The notes: generated by a model not told the origin, from the letters alone. A stretch of DNA of 64,000 nucleotides from Fibrobacter succinogenes (GCA_902762795.1 CACWPM010000002.1:1-64000), one strand, 5' to 3'. Shown: positions 42,034 through 51,272, counted from the stretch's first letter. A program made the numbers and translations.

Positions 42034-43551
42034 ATGAATACGAATTACATGATTTCTGCCGCCCTTTGCGCGGCTTTAGCGACTTTAACGGCATGTTCCC
42101 TGATGCCTAGGAAGGACTCCAATGTTAAGCATACACAGGATTTGTATGCCGCGGCGGCGGATTCAAGTTCTTTTCCGGTTACTGAGAACGGCTTGCCTGA
42201 GCATTATAGCAAGATTGAATTCCCGGAATACAAGTATGTGGCTCCATATCCGAAGGATTTCCGTGTGGAAATTGCGGAGGGCATTTCCGGCTACATCTTG
42301 AGCGATTCGACGCTTCCGCTTGTGGACTTTACGGTCTATTTTGAAGAAAATAATTTGCCGCAGGTTTTGAAGGACAAGGCCGCCTTTGAAATGATCGGCT
42401 CCATGATTCGTCGTGGTTCGGGCGGTGGAATTACGCCGCATGTGCTTGAAGATTCTCTGGAATTTGTGAGCGCATCGATTTCTACGAGCGTCGGTACGTA
42501 TCTTTCGGCATTTGATATCAATTGCCTCTCTTCGTATTTCCCGTCGATGCTGGAACTTGCGAAGAAGGTGTTGACTGCGCCGGCGTTCGACAAGAACCAG
42601 CTCGAAGTCGTGAAGGCTAATTTTGTCACGGCATACGAACGCCGTTACGAGACTCCTGCCAAGGTGCTATCGGCGCTCAAGTCCAAGGTCAACTATGTCC
42701 CGAACCCGAGACTCTGGGATGCGAACGCTGCCGAGTACAAGGCGGTGACCGCCGCCGATGTGAAGCGTCTTGCAAAGGGCGTGTTCTCGTCCAAGCGTAT
42801 CGTCTTTGCGCTTGCCGGAGACGTGAACAGGGATTCGGCGGTGACAATGCTCAAGCAGTTCTTTGCCGATTGGAATGTTGAACCTTCGAAGTCCGAAAAA
42901 CCGACGCCATCTCCGCTTGCGTTTGCTCGCAAGCCTGGCGTGTACGTGGTCGATAAGGACATTACGCAGGCGAATATCACCATGAACCAGCCGTTCGTTA
43001 GACGTCCACATCCGGATTACTATCCGACTGCGGTGGCAAGTTTTATTCTCGGTGGCGGCAGCTTCAGTTCGAGGCTTATGAACCGTGTGCGTAGCGATGA
43101 AGGCCTTGCCTACAGTGTCTATAGCACGGTCGGGAACGACTACCGCGACACGGCGATGACGACGATCGCTCTCCAGACGAAAGTCGAAACGGTTGATTTT
43201 GCATTAAAACTCATTTTTGAGGAAGTGGAAAAACTGGCAAAGGAAGGGCCTACTCCTGAGGAACTGGAACAAGCCAAGAAGTCCCTGGTCGAAAGCTTGC
43301 CTAGCCTGTTCGATTCGCCTTCGTCGACAGCTTCTATTTTTGCGAAGGGGGAACTTCTTGGCAAATCGGATGACCATTACATCGATTATGTGAAGGAAAT
43401 CACGGCTGTGACGGCAGAACAGGTCAAGGCGATGATAGCTAAGTATTTTGATAGGGACAAAATGACCATTTCAATTGTTGGTCCTGTCTCCATGTTCGAT
43501 TCGCTGAAACCGTTTACAGTGATTCCCTTGGACAGTCTTGAATTCAGGTAA
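42034..43551 (+). CDS. M16 family lipoprotein, probably non-catalytic
   Basis: 505 residues with a lipobox LTAC near residue 21. Two M16 half-domains are recognisable. The first lacks the zinc motif HxxEH; its place is taken by AAFEMIGSMIRRGS. The second has the conserved RxxxxGLAYSVYS arrangement (SRLMNRVRSDEGLAYSVYS near residue 350) that supplies Arg and Tyr to the active site in two-subunit M16B enzymes. It therefore looks like the beta-type helper of such a pair, yet no HxxEH partner gene is in the window. Located in the periplasm or outer membrane. Start ATG without an obvious SD. Confidence 0.82.
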   Translation: MNTNYMISAALCAALATLTACSLMPRKDSNVKHTQDLYAAAADSSSFPVTENGLPEHYSKIEFPEYKYVAPYPKDFRVEIAEGISGYILSDSTLPLVDFTVYFEENNLPQVLKDKAAFEMIGSMIRRGSGGGITPHVLEDSLEFVSASISTSVGTYLSAFDINCLSSYFPSMLELAKKVLTAPAFDKNQLEVVKANFVTAYERRYETPAKVLSALKSKVNYVPNPRLWDANAAEYKAVTAADVKRLAKGVFSSKRIVFALAGDVNRDSAVTMLKQFFADWNVEPSKSEKPTPSPLAFARKPGVYVVDKDITQANITMNQPFVRRPHPDYYPTAVASFILGGGSFSSRLMNRVRSDEGLAYSVYSTVGNDYRDTAMTTIALQTKVETVDFALKLIFEEVEKLAKEGPTPEELEQAKKSLVESLPSLFDSPSSTASIFAKGELLGKSDDHYIDYVKEITAVTAEQVKAMIAKYFDRDKMTISIVGPVSMFDSLKPFTVIPLDSLEFR

Positions 43552-43572
43552 TCTTTAAAAAGCGAGGTGCAT

Positions 43573-44643
43573 ATGCAGGGAAAAAAATGGCGCTTTTCGT
43601 TATTGATGTGCTTTAGCATTTGGCTTGCGCTAGGCTCTTCTCTGTCTTTTGCCGCTAAAACAGTGCCTTCATCGGAGGTCTCCCGTCGGCAGCTCTTGAT
43701 GAAAATGAAGAACAAGGACGATGACATGCGTTCGTTCTGCGCGGGCATGGACAAGTGCCTGGACGTCAAGTACGAAGCCTGCACGGAAGCGGATCTGAAA
43801 CCGTGGCCCAAGGTTACGTATGACGATGAATTCTGTCGCCCGTACAAGGAGATCGTCAAGCGAGGCTTTCCTTTGGACATCAAAGCGCCGATGATGACGG
43901 ATGTGTTTTTGCGCCTCGGTCGCCAGTACAGGGCTATTTATGAAAGCGAGGGAACGCTCCCGCTTGAAGTTAATGAAATTTCGTACTTGTTCGACAACAT
44001 GCCGTTCACGGCGGACATGATTAACGCGTATCTGGAATCGGAATATACGTTGGAGTACAATAGCTTGAACCGTCGGTATTTTTCGGGGGGGAACGGTCAT
44101 GGGCTTTCCGGTGATTTTTACTGGGCCTTGCAAGATAGCGCCGGCACAAAGACTATGCTTCGCAACATGTTCTTTGGCTATGGCTACGCGCAGATATTGA
44201 AATGGTCGCTCAAGGGGACTGCGGTTGCTTTCCTGGATATGGATCTCGTGGGGCCGAGAAAATTAAAGTACAAGCTTACGGCGTTAGTGTTCCCTGCGAA
44301 TTCTGTATTGAATTCGATCATGCAGTTGCGCGTTTTCAAAAGTGTAGTGAATTCAAAGATTGACGATGTTGTGAATGACATCAAAAAGGCGGCGTCGATG
44401 TACTATAACGGAAACAGACGACCGCTTGTGGAAAATGCCAAGTTGCGGACTCCTGAAAACAAACGCCATATTGCGGAATATGACAAAGTGGTTGCTGGTG
44501 GATCTTGGAAACTGGGCGATGCCGAACGTATTGAACGGTCTAGGATGGAACTTAGCAAGCCAAAGCCGGAACCGGCAAGGCCTGTAGAACCTAGGGAAGA
44601 GCCTGCCGAATACAAGGCCAATGTTATTATACAAAAGGATTAA
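43573..44643 (+). CDS. Exported protein of unknown function
   Basis: 356 residues from the ATG at 43573, which has GAGG five bases before it; a GTG two codons upstream is less likely. A signal peptide (LLMCFSIWLALGSSLSFAA) precedes a mature protein with four early Cys (SFCAGMDKCLDVKYEACTE, DDEFCRPY) and a mixed alpha/beta pattern. The last 40 residues are Pro/Glu/Lys-rich (SKPKPEPARPVEPREEPAEY). No family recognised. It sits 21 bases after the M16 gene and 3 bases before the TrmH gene, so the three are probably co-transcribed. Confidence 0.72.
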   Translation: MQGKKWRFSLLMCFSIWLALGSSLSFAAKTVPSSEVSRRQLLMKMKNKDDDMRSFCAGMDKCLDVKYEACTEADLKPWPKVTYDDEFCRPYKEIVKRGFPLDIKAPMMTDVFLRLGRQYRAIYESEGTLPLEVNEISYLFDNMPFTADMINAYLESEYTLEYNSLNRRYFSGGNGHGLSGDFYWALQDSAGTKTMLRNMFFGYGYAQILKWSLKGTAVAFLDMDLVGPRKLKYKLTALVFPANSVLNSIMQLRVFKSVVNSKIDDVVNDIKKAASMYYNGNRRPLVENAKLRTPENKRHIAEYDKVVAGGSWKLGDAERIERSRMELSKPKPEPARPVEPREEPAEYKANVIIQKD

Positions 44644-44646
44644 AAA

Positions 44647-45303
44647 ATGAGTGAACCCAAGGATTTGGAAACTTTGCTTGCACGTGTCACGGAACGCCGT
44701 CGTGAACTTTTGACTTCTGTGGTCAATCGCCGTACGCGTCATTTTTGCATGGTGCTCGAAGATTTGTTTGACCCGCACAATATTTCTGCTGTTATCCGTA
44801 CCGCCGAAGTCTTTGGACTTCAGGATGTTCATGTCATAGAAGAGGATAACGCCTATAGCGTGAACAAGTCTATTTTGAAGGGTTCTTACAAGTGGATGAG
44901 CATTTATCTGTACAAGAAGCGTATGCTTTGTATGGAAAAGCTTCGTGAGAAGGGCTACAAGATCGCTGTCGCCAGCACGAACACTACGAATTCTGTTTTG
45001 GATCTCGATTTGAGTCAGCCGATGGCTTTCTATCTGGGCAGTGAATTTCATGGAAATCACCCGGACACGCTTGCCCATGCCGATTATGAATTCAAGCTTC
45101 CGCAGTACGGCATTACGGAATCGATGAACGTTTCTGTCGCGGGCGGCGTCTTGATGACATATCTTGACGTGTTCATGCAGAAGGAAGGCCGTGAAAAGTT
45201 TGCGCTTCCGCAGGCGGAGCGTGACGCTCTCTTGCTCGACTGGCTTGACCGCCATGTGAACGGCATTGAGAACAATAGCCCGATTGTGAGGGTGGACGCG
45301 TAG
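44647..45303 (+). CDS. trmH: TrmH family tRNA (guanosine-2'-O-)-methyltransferase
   Basis: 218-residue SPOUT enzyme that transfers methyl from S-adenosylmethionine to a ribose 2'-OH, most likely G18 of tRNA. Motif 1 is DPHNISAVIRTAEVFG with the conserved Asn and Arg. Motif 2 is FYLGSEFHG. Motif 3 is ITESMNVSVAGG, which forms the trefoil knot and binds the cofactor. Length matches TrmH rather than the longer RlmB type. The start lies 3 bases after the preceding stop. The stop codon is part of a TAGCGGC/GCCGCTA hairpin without a T-tract. Confidence 0.88.
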   Translation: MSEPKDLETLLARVTERRRELLTSVVNRRTRHFCMVLEDLFDPHNISAVIRTAEVFGLQDVHVIEEDNAYSVNKSILKGSYKWMSIYLYKKRMLCMEKLREKGYKIAVASTNTTNSVLDLDLSQPMAFYLGSEFHGNHPDTLAHADYEFKLPQYGITESMNVSVAGGVLMTYLDVFMQKEGREKFALPQAERDALLLDWLDRHVNGIENNSPIVRVDA

Positions 45304-45450
45304 CGGCTTTGCCGCTAATTGCCTTCGGAACCGTTACTGGAGAATCTTGAAAATGAGATTCTAGGAACTCAGAGGTTGTAACTAGATTCTTCCCTTATTT
45401 TTCAGGATGCTTCCAATGCCGATTGCAAAATATGCTAGATTGTTTTTAGA

Positions 45451-46371
45451 ATGAAAAAGAATACCGCTTTATATTTCTCTGTCGGACTTGTCGTTCTTTT
45501 GGCCATTTTCATTTTGATATTTGGCATGTTTTTCTTGAACGAAAAGGATCTGCGTGAAACTTTTGATGTGTACCATTTGCGTTTTACGCAGGTGAGTACA
45601 CTTGTCTTGGATGACCCTGTTAAGATCAACGGTGTGAAACTTGGACGTGTGGAATCCATCGAGCTTGCTGGACATCGCGTGGTCGTGACGGTTCGGCTCA
45701 AGTCTAATGTGAAAATTCCGAAGGATTCCGAAGTGCGTGTGCAGAACATTGGCATCATGGGTGAACGCCAAATCGGCATGATTCTCGGCGACTCCGAGGA
45801 TTATTACATGCCGGGCGATACCATTACGGGTCAGTTCGATGCGGGCATTGCCGAGGCGCTAGGCCTTGCGGGAGAAGTTTGCGATTCGACGAAGGTACTT
45901 TTGGAAGCGGTGAAGAAGGCTTTGAACGGAACAATCGCTAATCAGGATTTTCAGGACCGTTTCAGGACGCTTCTCGTAAAGGCCGAAAAGCTTGAAGACC
46001 GCTTGATGTCGCTTGTGACGACAACGGATCCGCAGCTCAAGAAGAGCCTTGCCAATTTGAACAAAGTGACGGTCAAGGTCAACGAGCTAGTCGATGGCGT
46101 GAAAGAACCGATTAACGGACTTTTCGCCGGGACAGACAAAGTTATGGGAAACGCGAACCAGTTGATTTCGGAACTGGAAGGCGTGACGAAGCACTTGGAT
46201 GGGTTGATCGCCAAGGTGCAAACCAAGATGGATTCGAAGGACAATACCGTCGGAATATTGTTGAATGACAGACAGCTTCACGATGACTTAGTGAAAACGG
46301 TGCATTCCGCAGACAGCTTGTTTAAGATTATCTTGCAAGATGGTCTTGACATTAACGTTGATTTCTTTTGA
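45451..46371 (+). CDS. MCE/MlaD-domain protein
   Basis: 306 residues: one N-terminal membrane helix (LYFSVGLVVLLAIFILIFGMFF), one MCE domain at about 38-120 (VKINGVKLGRVESIEL, VQNIGIMGERQI), then a long helical tail to the end. MCE proteins carry lipids between the membranes as part of ABC systems with a YrbE/MlaE permease; no such permease or ATPase gene is adjacent. Instead ptsH follows after 7 bases, an unexpected neighbour. The 147 bases before it contain no further gene. The start is the ATG at 45451 with a poor SD. Confidence 0.88.
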   Translation: MKKNTALYFSVGLVVLLAIFILIFGMFFLNEKDLRETFDVYHLRFTQVSTLVLDDPVKINGVKLGRVESIELAGHRVVVTVRLKSNVKIPKDSEVRVQNIGIMGERQIGMILGDSEDYYMPGDTITGQFDAGIAEALGLAGEVCDSTKVLLEAVKKALNGTIANQDFQDRFRTLLVKAEKLEDRLMSLVTTTDPQLKKSLANLNKVTVKVNELVDGVKEPINGLFAGTDKVMGNANQLISELEGVTKHLDGLIAKVQTKMDSKDNTVGILLNDRQLHDDLVKTVHSADSLFKIILQDGLDINVDFF

Positions 46372-46378
46372 GGGATTG

Positions 46379-46651
46379 ATGATTACAAAGTTATTTACTG
46401 TTTCCAACAAACTGGGGATTCACGCTCGCCCGGCCGGTATGATTGTTGATATTACGGGTCAGGCGAAAAGTGACGTGTCCATTGTATTTGATGGGTCGAA
46501 AGCTAATGCGAAGAGCATCTTGAACGTGATGATGCTTGCTATCCCGGCGGGTTCCGAAGTCAAGTTCGAAATTGATGGCGAGGATGAAGAAATAGTCGTT
46601 CAGCAGTTGGAAAAGCTTTTTGATGACCACTTCAACGAAGAACCCTGCTGA
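46379..46651 (+). CDS. ptsH: HPr phosphocarrier protein
   Basis: 90-residue small phosphocarrier. His15 in GIHARPAG is the residue phosphorylated by enzyme I, and Ser46 in NAKSILNVMM is the regulatory position. The ATG at 46379 follows GAGGG and gives the normal N-terminus (MITKLFTV); longer in-frame starts run into the MCE gene. Its 3' end overlaps ptsI by 29 bases in another frame. No sugar permease (EII) gene is in the window, so the pair may act with remote EII genes or in regulation. Confidence 0.95.
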   Translation: MITKLFTVSNKLGIHARPAGMIVDITGQAKSDVSIVFDGSKANAKSILNVMMLAIPAGSEVKFEIDGEDEEIVVQQLEKLFDDHFNEEPC

Positions 46652-48461
46652 ATTTGTGGCGAAATCGTCCAACGAGTCCTCCCGTAAATCTCCAAGGACG
46701 GAACTTGTTGGTGTGCCCTCATCTCCGGGCTTTGCCATGGGGACCGTTTTCCCTGTTGCAAATCGTGAATTTTCTGTGGTTGACGAGACTCTTCCGGAAA
46801 GCCGCCTTGCTACAGAAGAACAAATGTTCCTGAAGGCGATTAGTAAGACCTCCAAGGAAATTGCCCAAATAAAAGAAATCTCGGAAACCAGAGCTGGCGT
46901 CAAGGACAGCCTGATTTTTGCAACTCATCTGATGATTTTGCAGGATCCTGGACTTGTGAACGGAGTCCTTGATAAAATCAGGAAGAGACATAAAAATGCG
47001 AAGTGGGCCGTACACGTAGTATTTAGCGCCTACATCGATAAATTTGAAAAGATTGATTCTCCTGCCATGCGTGACAAGGCCGCGGACCTTAGGGACTTGT
47101 ATAACCGCTTGATGTCTGCGATGGATGACTCCGGACCGGTATTGGAGGATGTCGCTGACGAAGAGGGCATTGTCCTTGTTGCCCATGAGTTTGTCCCAAG
47201 TTTCTTGATGACGTTGAAGCCTGGACAGGTGAACGCTATCGTAATGGATACGGGTGGCCGCACGAGCCATGTCGCTATTTTGTCTAGGGCGTTACAGATT
47301 CCGGCTGTCTCTGGCCTTAGGAATGTTGCTGCCCTCGTCAAGAGTGGCGATACGATTATCGTTGACGGTGCTGATGGCAAGGTCATCATCAATCCGAATG
47401 AAGACGATATTCGCAATTTCCACGAGCGTCAGGAAATGTTCGAGCGCCAGCGCCGTGAACTTTTCACGATGCGCCAGTTGGAGCCGATGACCCGCGACGG
47501 CAAGTACATTGTGCTGCATGCAAACATCGAAATTCCGACGGAAGCAGACAAGGTAACGGACTTTGGTGCTACGGGTATCGGCCTTTATCGATCGGAGTTC
47601 TTGTTCTTTAGAAAGGGGGCCCCGAGCGAAAAGGAACAGGAAGGTGCTTACAGGCATATCCTCGAAAAAATGGATCCGTACCCGGTTGTTATCCGTACGC
47701 TTGATGCCGGTGGTGACAAGCTTGTCTCGGGAGTTTCTGCGGTGAACGAATCGAACCCGTTTATGGGGTGGCGTTCTATCCGTGTGTGCTTGGACCGCGA
47801 AGATATTTTCATGACTCAGTTGCGAGCGCTGTTGCTTGCGAATACGAAAGGCAACTTGCGTATTCTGTTGCCGATGATTTCGAGCATGACCGAGCTAAGG
47901 CGGGCAAAAGCCTGTATTGCGAAAGCCCGCAAGGAACTTGAAGAAGAGGGGCATAAGCTCCCCGTGGTCAAGGTTGGCTCGATGATCGAAGTCCCTGCCG
48001 CGGTGATGATTGTGGATAAACTTGCTAAGGAAGTGGACTTTTTTAGCTTGGGTACGAACGACTTGATTCAATTTACGCTTGCGGTCGACCGTACGAACGA
48101 ACTTATTACCGATATGTTCCAACCGCACCATCCGGCGGTGCTAAGCATGATTTACCAGACGGTTGTTGCGGCGCATCGCGAAGGAATCCCGGTTGCTGTT
48201 TGCGGTGAAATGTGTACGGATCCGATGAGTGTGCTTTTGCTGGTTGGGCTTGGTGTTGATGAACTTTCGATGACTCCGTGGAGCGTGATGACGACGAAGA
48301 AGATTATCCGTTCCATCAACTTTGAAGATGTCCGTGATGCTGCTTTGACGGTCTTGCAAATGGATGATGCCGAAAGTGTAAATGAGTTTTTGCATAAAAA
48401 GTATGCACAGACCATCATGGAACTTGGTATATCTGGATTTGTAGGACAAGTCGAAAAATAA
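46623..48461 (+). CDS. ptsI: Phosphoenolpyruvate-protein phosphotransferase (enzyme I)
   Basis: 612 residues. Passes phosphate from PEP to HPr. The N-terminal domain has VGVPSSPGFAMGTVFPV and the phospho-His in GGRTSHVAILSRAL near residue 216. The PEP-binding barrel has ATGIGLYRSEFLF, the Arg in MGWRSIRVCLDR, EVPAAVMIVDKL, SLGTNDLIQFTLAVDR and the C-terminal Cys in VAVCGEM. About 25 extra polar residues precede the usual start of the family. I use the ATG at 46623; it overlaps ptsH, which suggests coupled translation. Confidence 0.95.
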   Translation: MTTSTKNPAEFVAKSSNESSRKSPRTELVGVPSSPGFAMGTVFPVANREFSVVDETLPESRLATEEQMFLKAISKTSKEIAQIKEISETRAGVKDSLIFATHLMILQDPGLVNGVLDKIRKRHKNAKWAVHVVFSAYIDKFEKIDSPAMRDKAADLRDLYNRLMSAMDDSGPVLEDVADEEGIVLVAHEFVPSFLMTLKPGQVNAIVMDTGGRTSHVAILSRALQIPAVSGLRNVAALVKSGDTIIVDGADGKVIINPNEDDIRNFHERQEMFERQRRELFTMRQLEPMTRDGKYIVLHANIEIPTEADKVTDFGATGIGLYRSEFLFFRKGAPSEKEQEGAYRHILEKMDPYPVVIRTLDAGGDKLVSGVSAVNESNPFMGWRSIRVCLDREDIFMTQLRALLLANTKGNLRILLPMISSMTELRRAKACIAKARKELEEEGHKLPVVKVGSMIEVPAAVMIVDKLAKEVDFFSLGTNDLIQFTLAVDRTNELITDMFQPHHPAVLSMIYQTVVAAHREGIPVAVCGEMCTDPMSVLLLVGLGVDELSMTPWSVMTTKKIIRSINFEDVRDAALTVLQMDDAESVNEFLHKKYAQTIMELGISGFVGQVEK

Positions 48462-48478
48462 AAACAGTTGGTTTGTAG

Positions 48479-50758
48479 ATGAAGTTATTTTATTCTTTAT
48501 TGTTTGCGTGCACTGCCGCCCTGTATGCCCAGGTGGACGGATCCGTATATTCTACGTATAAGTCGCCTTTTGCGGAACAGGAAATGGTTGCGCCGGATCA
48601 GTTCCAGGATGCTGTTATTCGCGCTGCCCGTGCAAAGAAAACAATGAATGATATTTCTGTTTCTCAGAATCACCGTGATTTTGCCCGTGCCGCTTATTAT
48701 TATTACAGTGGACAATGGGATAGTGCCTATGCGGCTTACAATTCATTGCGCAAACGGGAACCGGAATTGCTTGGGAATGTTGTACTTCGCATGGCGCAGG
48801 CCAATTTTAAGCAGGAAAAGTACGCCAAGATGCGCGAGACGCTGCATTTGGAGAAAAGTCTTGAGAATGACAAGGCCTGGCGTGAAGTTGCCGATCGTTT
48901 GAGGATCGAGGCCACGATGGCGGATTATTCGCTGAATGATGTCGCTCGCGCGGATTCTCTGATGGTTTTCTTGGAAAGTAACCCGGATGGCGATGATGTT
49001 GCGCCGCTCAAGTATCGTTATGCCCGCTATTTGGAGGATTCTTACCAGCTGAAGCAGGCGAAGCGCCTTTATATGAAACTTTTGACAAGTCGCACTTCTT
49101 ACAAGGATTCTGCATACGCCTCTATCCGTCGCCTGCGCGAAGTGCTAGGGACGCCGGAATCGCTTGCCGAGAAGGTCGCCTATGCAAAGATGGCTTGCAC
49201 AAAAGACGAAATGAAAAACTGCTTGGATCTTTTGGATTCCATCCAGATTATGGATGCCCACCAGGCCCAGAAAAATCCTGCTTCTGTCGTGGTGCTTGAA
49301 GATCCTGCGTATGCGCGTCTGAAGAAGAGCACTCTTGAAATCAATACGCGCATTGTTCTATGGGAAAAACGCGCGGGTGCTTTACGGGCGCTGAACCGCA
49401 ACGATGAGGCCATAGAACAGTATCGTTACTTGATTGAAAATGTGGAACCGCGTCCGTCCTGGATTCAGGCTATTTTGAAACTTTACCGCAAGGAAGCGAC
49501 GGGGCTTTTTAATGAAGAAATCCATATGTATGATTCCTTGTTGCAGGATGTCAGCCAGTTCAGTAACGAAAATGCGAACAACCTTTGGCTGCGCGGCTTT
49601 GAATTTGAACAGAAGCTGATGTACGATAAGGCCATCGACTGTTATAAGAAACTTATCCATAAGCGTTTTAAGAATAACGTAAAACGTCAATGGGCGCGCT
49701 TCCGCATAGGCTATATCTATTTCAAGCGCGGCATGTGGACCGAGGCTACCGCTTATTTCCGCGAAGCGATTAGGGATCCGTTCTTGTGGAGCGGCAGTGC
49801 TTCCCGAATGTTCCTTGGCGATGCGTACATGAAAATGGGCGAAGATTCGCTTGCCCGCGAGGCGTATCTCGACTGCATCAAGGATTTTCCGCTTTCGTAC
49901 TATGCGCATCGCAGCCGCACCAAGCTTTTGGAAAACCGATTGATGCCTTCGGATAAAATCCCGTATGCGCATGGTGTGCCGATGTCCCATGCGGCAACTC
50001 TTGACTGGATCCGCTCCGTGAACAAGCTTGGCAAGGCCGATGCTTCGTATAGCAAGGAACGCTATGAACGTATCAAGAAACTCTTCTTGTACGGCTTTGA
50101 AGAAGAGGCGTTTAGATTGTACGAAGATGTCAAGAAGAAGAACTTCAAACGCCTCGATTTCCTTTACGAATACGGAAAGCTGTTCTATGAGATGGGCGAG
50201 ACCGCTGCCGGTTACAGGTTGGCGCGCCAGTTCCAGGCAAAAATGGATCGGCGCTTGTTGATGACCCCGCCGATCGATGTATTGCATTACTTGTTCCCGG
50301 TGCCATATGCCGATCCGGTTGTTTACCATTCGGGAAGCAATATCGACCCGTTCTTTGTGTATAGCGTGATGCGTCAGGAATCTATATTCGACTTCCAGAT
50401 TACATCGCCTGCGGGCGCCTGCGGCCTCTTGCAGATTATGCCTGCGACGGGCAAAATGCTTGCCGACAAGGAAGAAATCGCGAATTTCAATCCGAAGCGC
50501 CTGTACAATGCGTATATGAACATTCGTTTAGGAATTCGTTACTTGGTGGATCTCAAGGACGAATACAAGAACGATTACATGTACGTGCTTTGCAATTACA
50601 ATGCCGGTCCGAAACCGACAAAACGCTGGCAGTCCGAAAGCGAAGGCCTTCCGTGGGATTTACGCGTCGAAGAAATCAGCTACTGGGAAACCCGCGACTA
50701 TGTCAAGCGCGTTATGGGAAATTATTGGATCTATCAGGAAATATATCGGCAAAAGTAG
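48479..50758 (+). CDS. Lytic murein transglycosylase, Slt70-like
   Basis: 759 residues. Cleaves peptidoglycan to 1,6-anhydro products in the periplasm. A signal peptide ends near ALYAQ. A long alpha-helical superhelix with TPR-like repeats follows (for example FARAAYYYYSGQWDSAYAAY and RIGYIYFKRGMWTEATAYF). The C-terminal SLT domain (from about 615) contains the catalytic Glu in MRQESIFDF near 634, SPAGACGLLQIMP, and YNAGP. The start is the ATG at 48479, 17 bases after ptsI, without a good SD. The 7-nt array that precedes the S23 gene begins 11 bases after its stop. Confidence 0.93.
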   Translation: MKLFYSLLFACTAALYAQVDGSVYSTYKSPFAEQEMVAPDQFQDAVIRAARAKKTMNDISVSQNHRDFARAAYYYYSGQWDSAYAAYNSLRKREPELLGNVVLRMAQANFKQEKYAKMRETLHLEKSLENDKAWREVADRLRIEATMADYSLNDVARADSLMVFLESNPDGDDVAPLKYRYARYLEDSYQLKQAKRLYMKLLTSRTSYKDSAYASIRRLREVLGTPESLAEKVAYAKMACTKDEMKNCLDLLDSIQIMDAHQAQKNPASVVVLEDPAYARLKKSTLEINTRIVLWEKRAGALRALNRNDEAIEQYRYLIENVEPRPSWIQAILKLYRKEATGLFNEEIHMYDSLLQDVSQFSNENANNLWLRGFEFEQKLMYDKAIDCYKKLIHKRFKNNVKRQWARFRIGYIYFKRGMWTEATAYFREAIRDPFLWSGSASRMFLGDAYMKMGEDSLAREAYLDCIKDFPLSYYAHRSRTKLLENRLMPSDKIPYAHGVPMSHAATLDWIRSVNKLGKADASYSKERYERIKKLFLYGFEEEAFRLYEDVKKKNFKRLDFLYEYGKLFYEMGETAAGYRLARQFQAKMDRRLLMTPPIDVLHYLFPVPYADPVVYHSGSNIDPFFVYSVMRQESIFDFQITSPAGACGLLQIMPATGKMLADKEEIANFNPKRLYNAYMNIRLGIRYLVDLKDEYKNDYMYVLCNYNAGPKPTKRWQSESEGLPWDLRVEEISYWETRDYVKRVMGNYWIYQEIYRQK

Positions 50759-50769
50759 CTGCTAGTTCT

Positions 50770-50850
50770 GAGCTTAGAGCTTAGAACTTAGAACTTAGAG
50801 CTTAGAACTCAGAACTTAGAGCTTAGAACTCAGAACTTAGAACTTAGAAC
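50770..50850. repeat. 7-nt period array, GAACTTA type (left flank of the S23 gene)
   Basis: Eleven heptamers in exact register, all variants of GAACTTA (GAGCTTA, GAACTCA), plus GAAC. The reverse complement TAAGTTC appears in the array on the other side of the S23 gene at 51241. Confidence 0.85.
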
Positions 50851-50888
50851 ACTGTCTTCCTCTATATGTTTTAAGATGGTTTGTGCAT

Positions 50889-51257
50889 ATGGAATCGAAT
50901 TATAAGAATCTGGTTGTTTGGCAAAAGTCAATGGCATTGACTGTGAACATTTATAAAATTGTAAAGAAATTACCTAAAGAAGAGATGTTTGCATTATCTG
51001 ATCAAATGAGGAGAGCTGCTGTTTCTATTCCTTCCAATATAGCTGAGGGATGTGGTAGACGTTTACAAGGAGAGTTGAAGTATTTTTTGCGAATTGCGTG
51101 TGGATCTGCTGCTGAGTTAGAAACTCAAATGCAAATCTGTTTGAATCTTGGATATTTGCAATCCGAAGATATAGAAGAATCCTTGTGCTTATTGCATGAA
51201 GTTGAAAAAATGCTTAATTCTTTTATGAATTCTAAAAAGCTAAGTTCTACCAACTAA
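50889..51257 (+). CDS. S23-type four-helix-bundle protein
   Basis: 122 residues of the TIGR02436 family, known as the protein encoded in intervening sequences of some 23S rRNA genes and found alone in many genomes; molecular role unsettled. Hallmarks are NLVVWQKSM, ALSDQMRRAAVSIPSNIAEG, KYFLRIACGSAAELETQ and a final heptad-rich helix. I use the ATG at 50889; a GTG at 50883 is possible. The stop codon lies within the downstream 7-nt array. The gene is more A+T-rich than its neighbours and is bounded by inverted heptamer arrays, so it looks like an inserted unit. Confidence 0.9.
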   Translation: MESNYKNLVVWQKSMALTVNIYKIVKKLPKEEMFALSDQMRRAAVSIPSNIAEGCGRRLQGELKYFLRIACGSAAELETQMQICLNLGYLQSEDIEESLCLLHEVEKMLNSFMNSKKLSSTN

Positions 51258-51271
51258 GTTCTGCCAACTGC
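51241..51271. repeat. 7-nt period array, TAAGTTC type (right flank of the S23 gene)
   Basis: TAAGTTC, TACCAAC, TAAGTTC, TGCCAAC in register, overlapping the S23 stop codon. TAAGTTC is the reverse complement of the left-flank unit GAACTTA, so the flanks form inverted repeats around the gene. Confidence 0.75.
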
Positions 51272-51272
51272 T

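Noticed and set aside
46379-48461. Complete PTS sugar uptake operon
   Set aside because: Only HPr and enzyme I are present; no EIIA, EIIB or EIIC gene is visible in the window.
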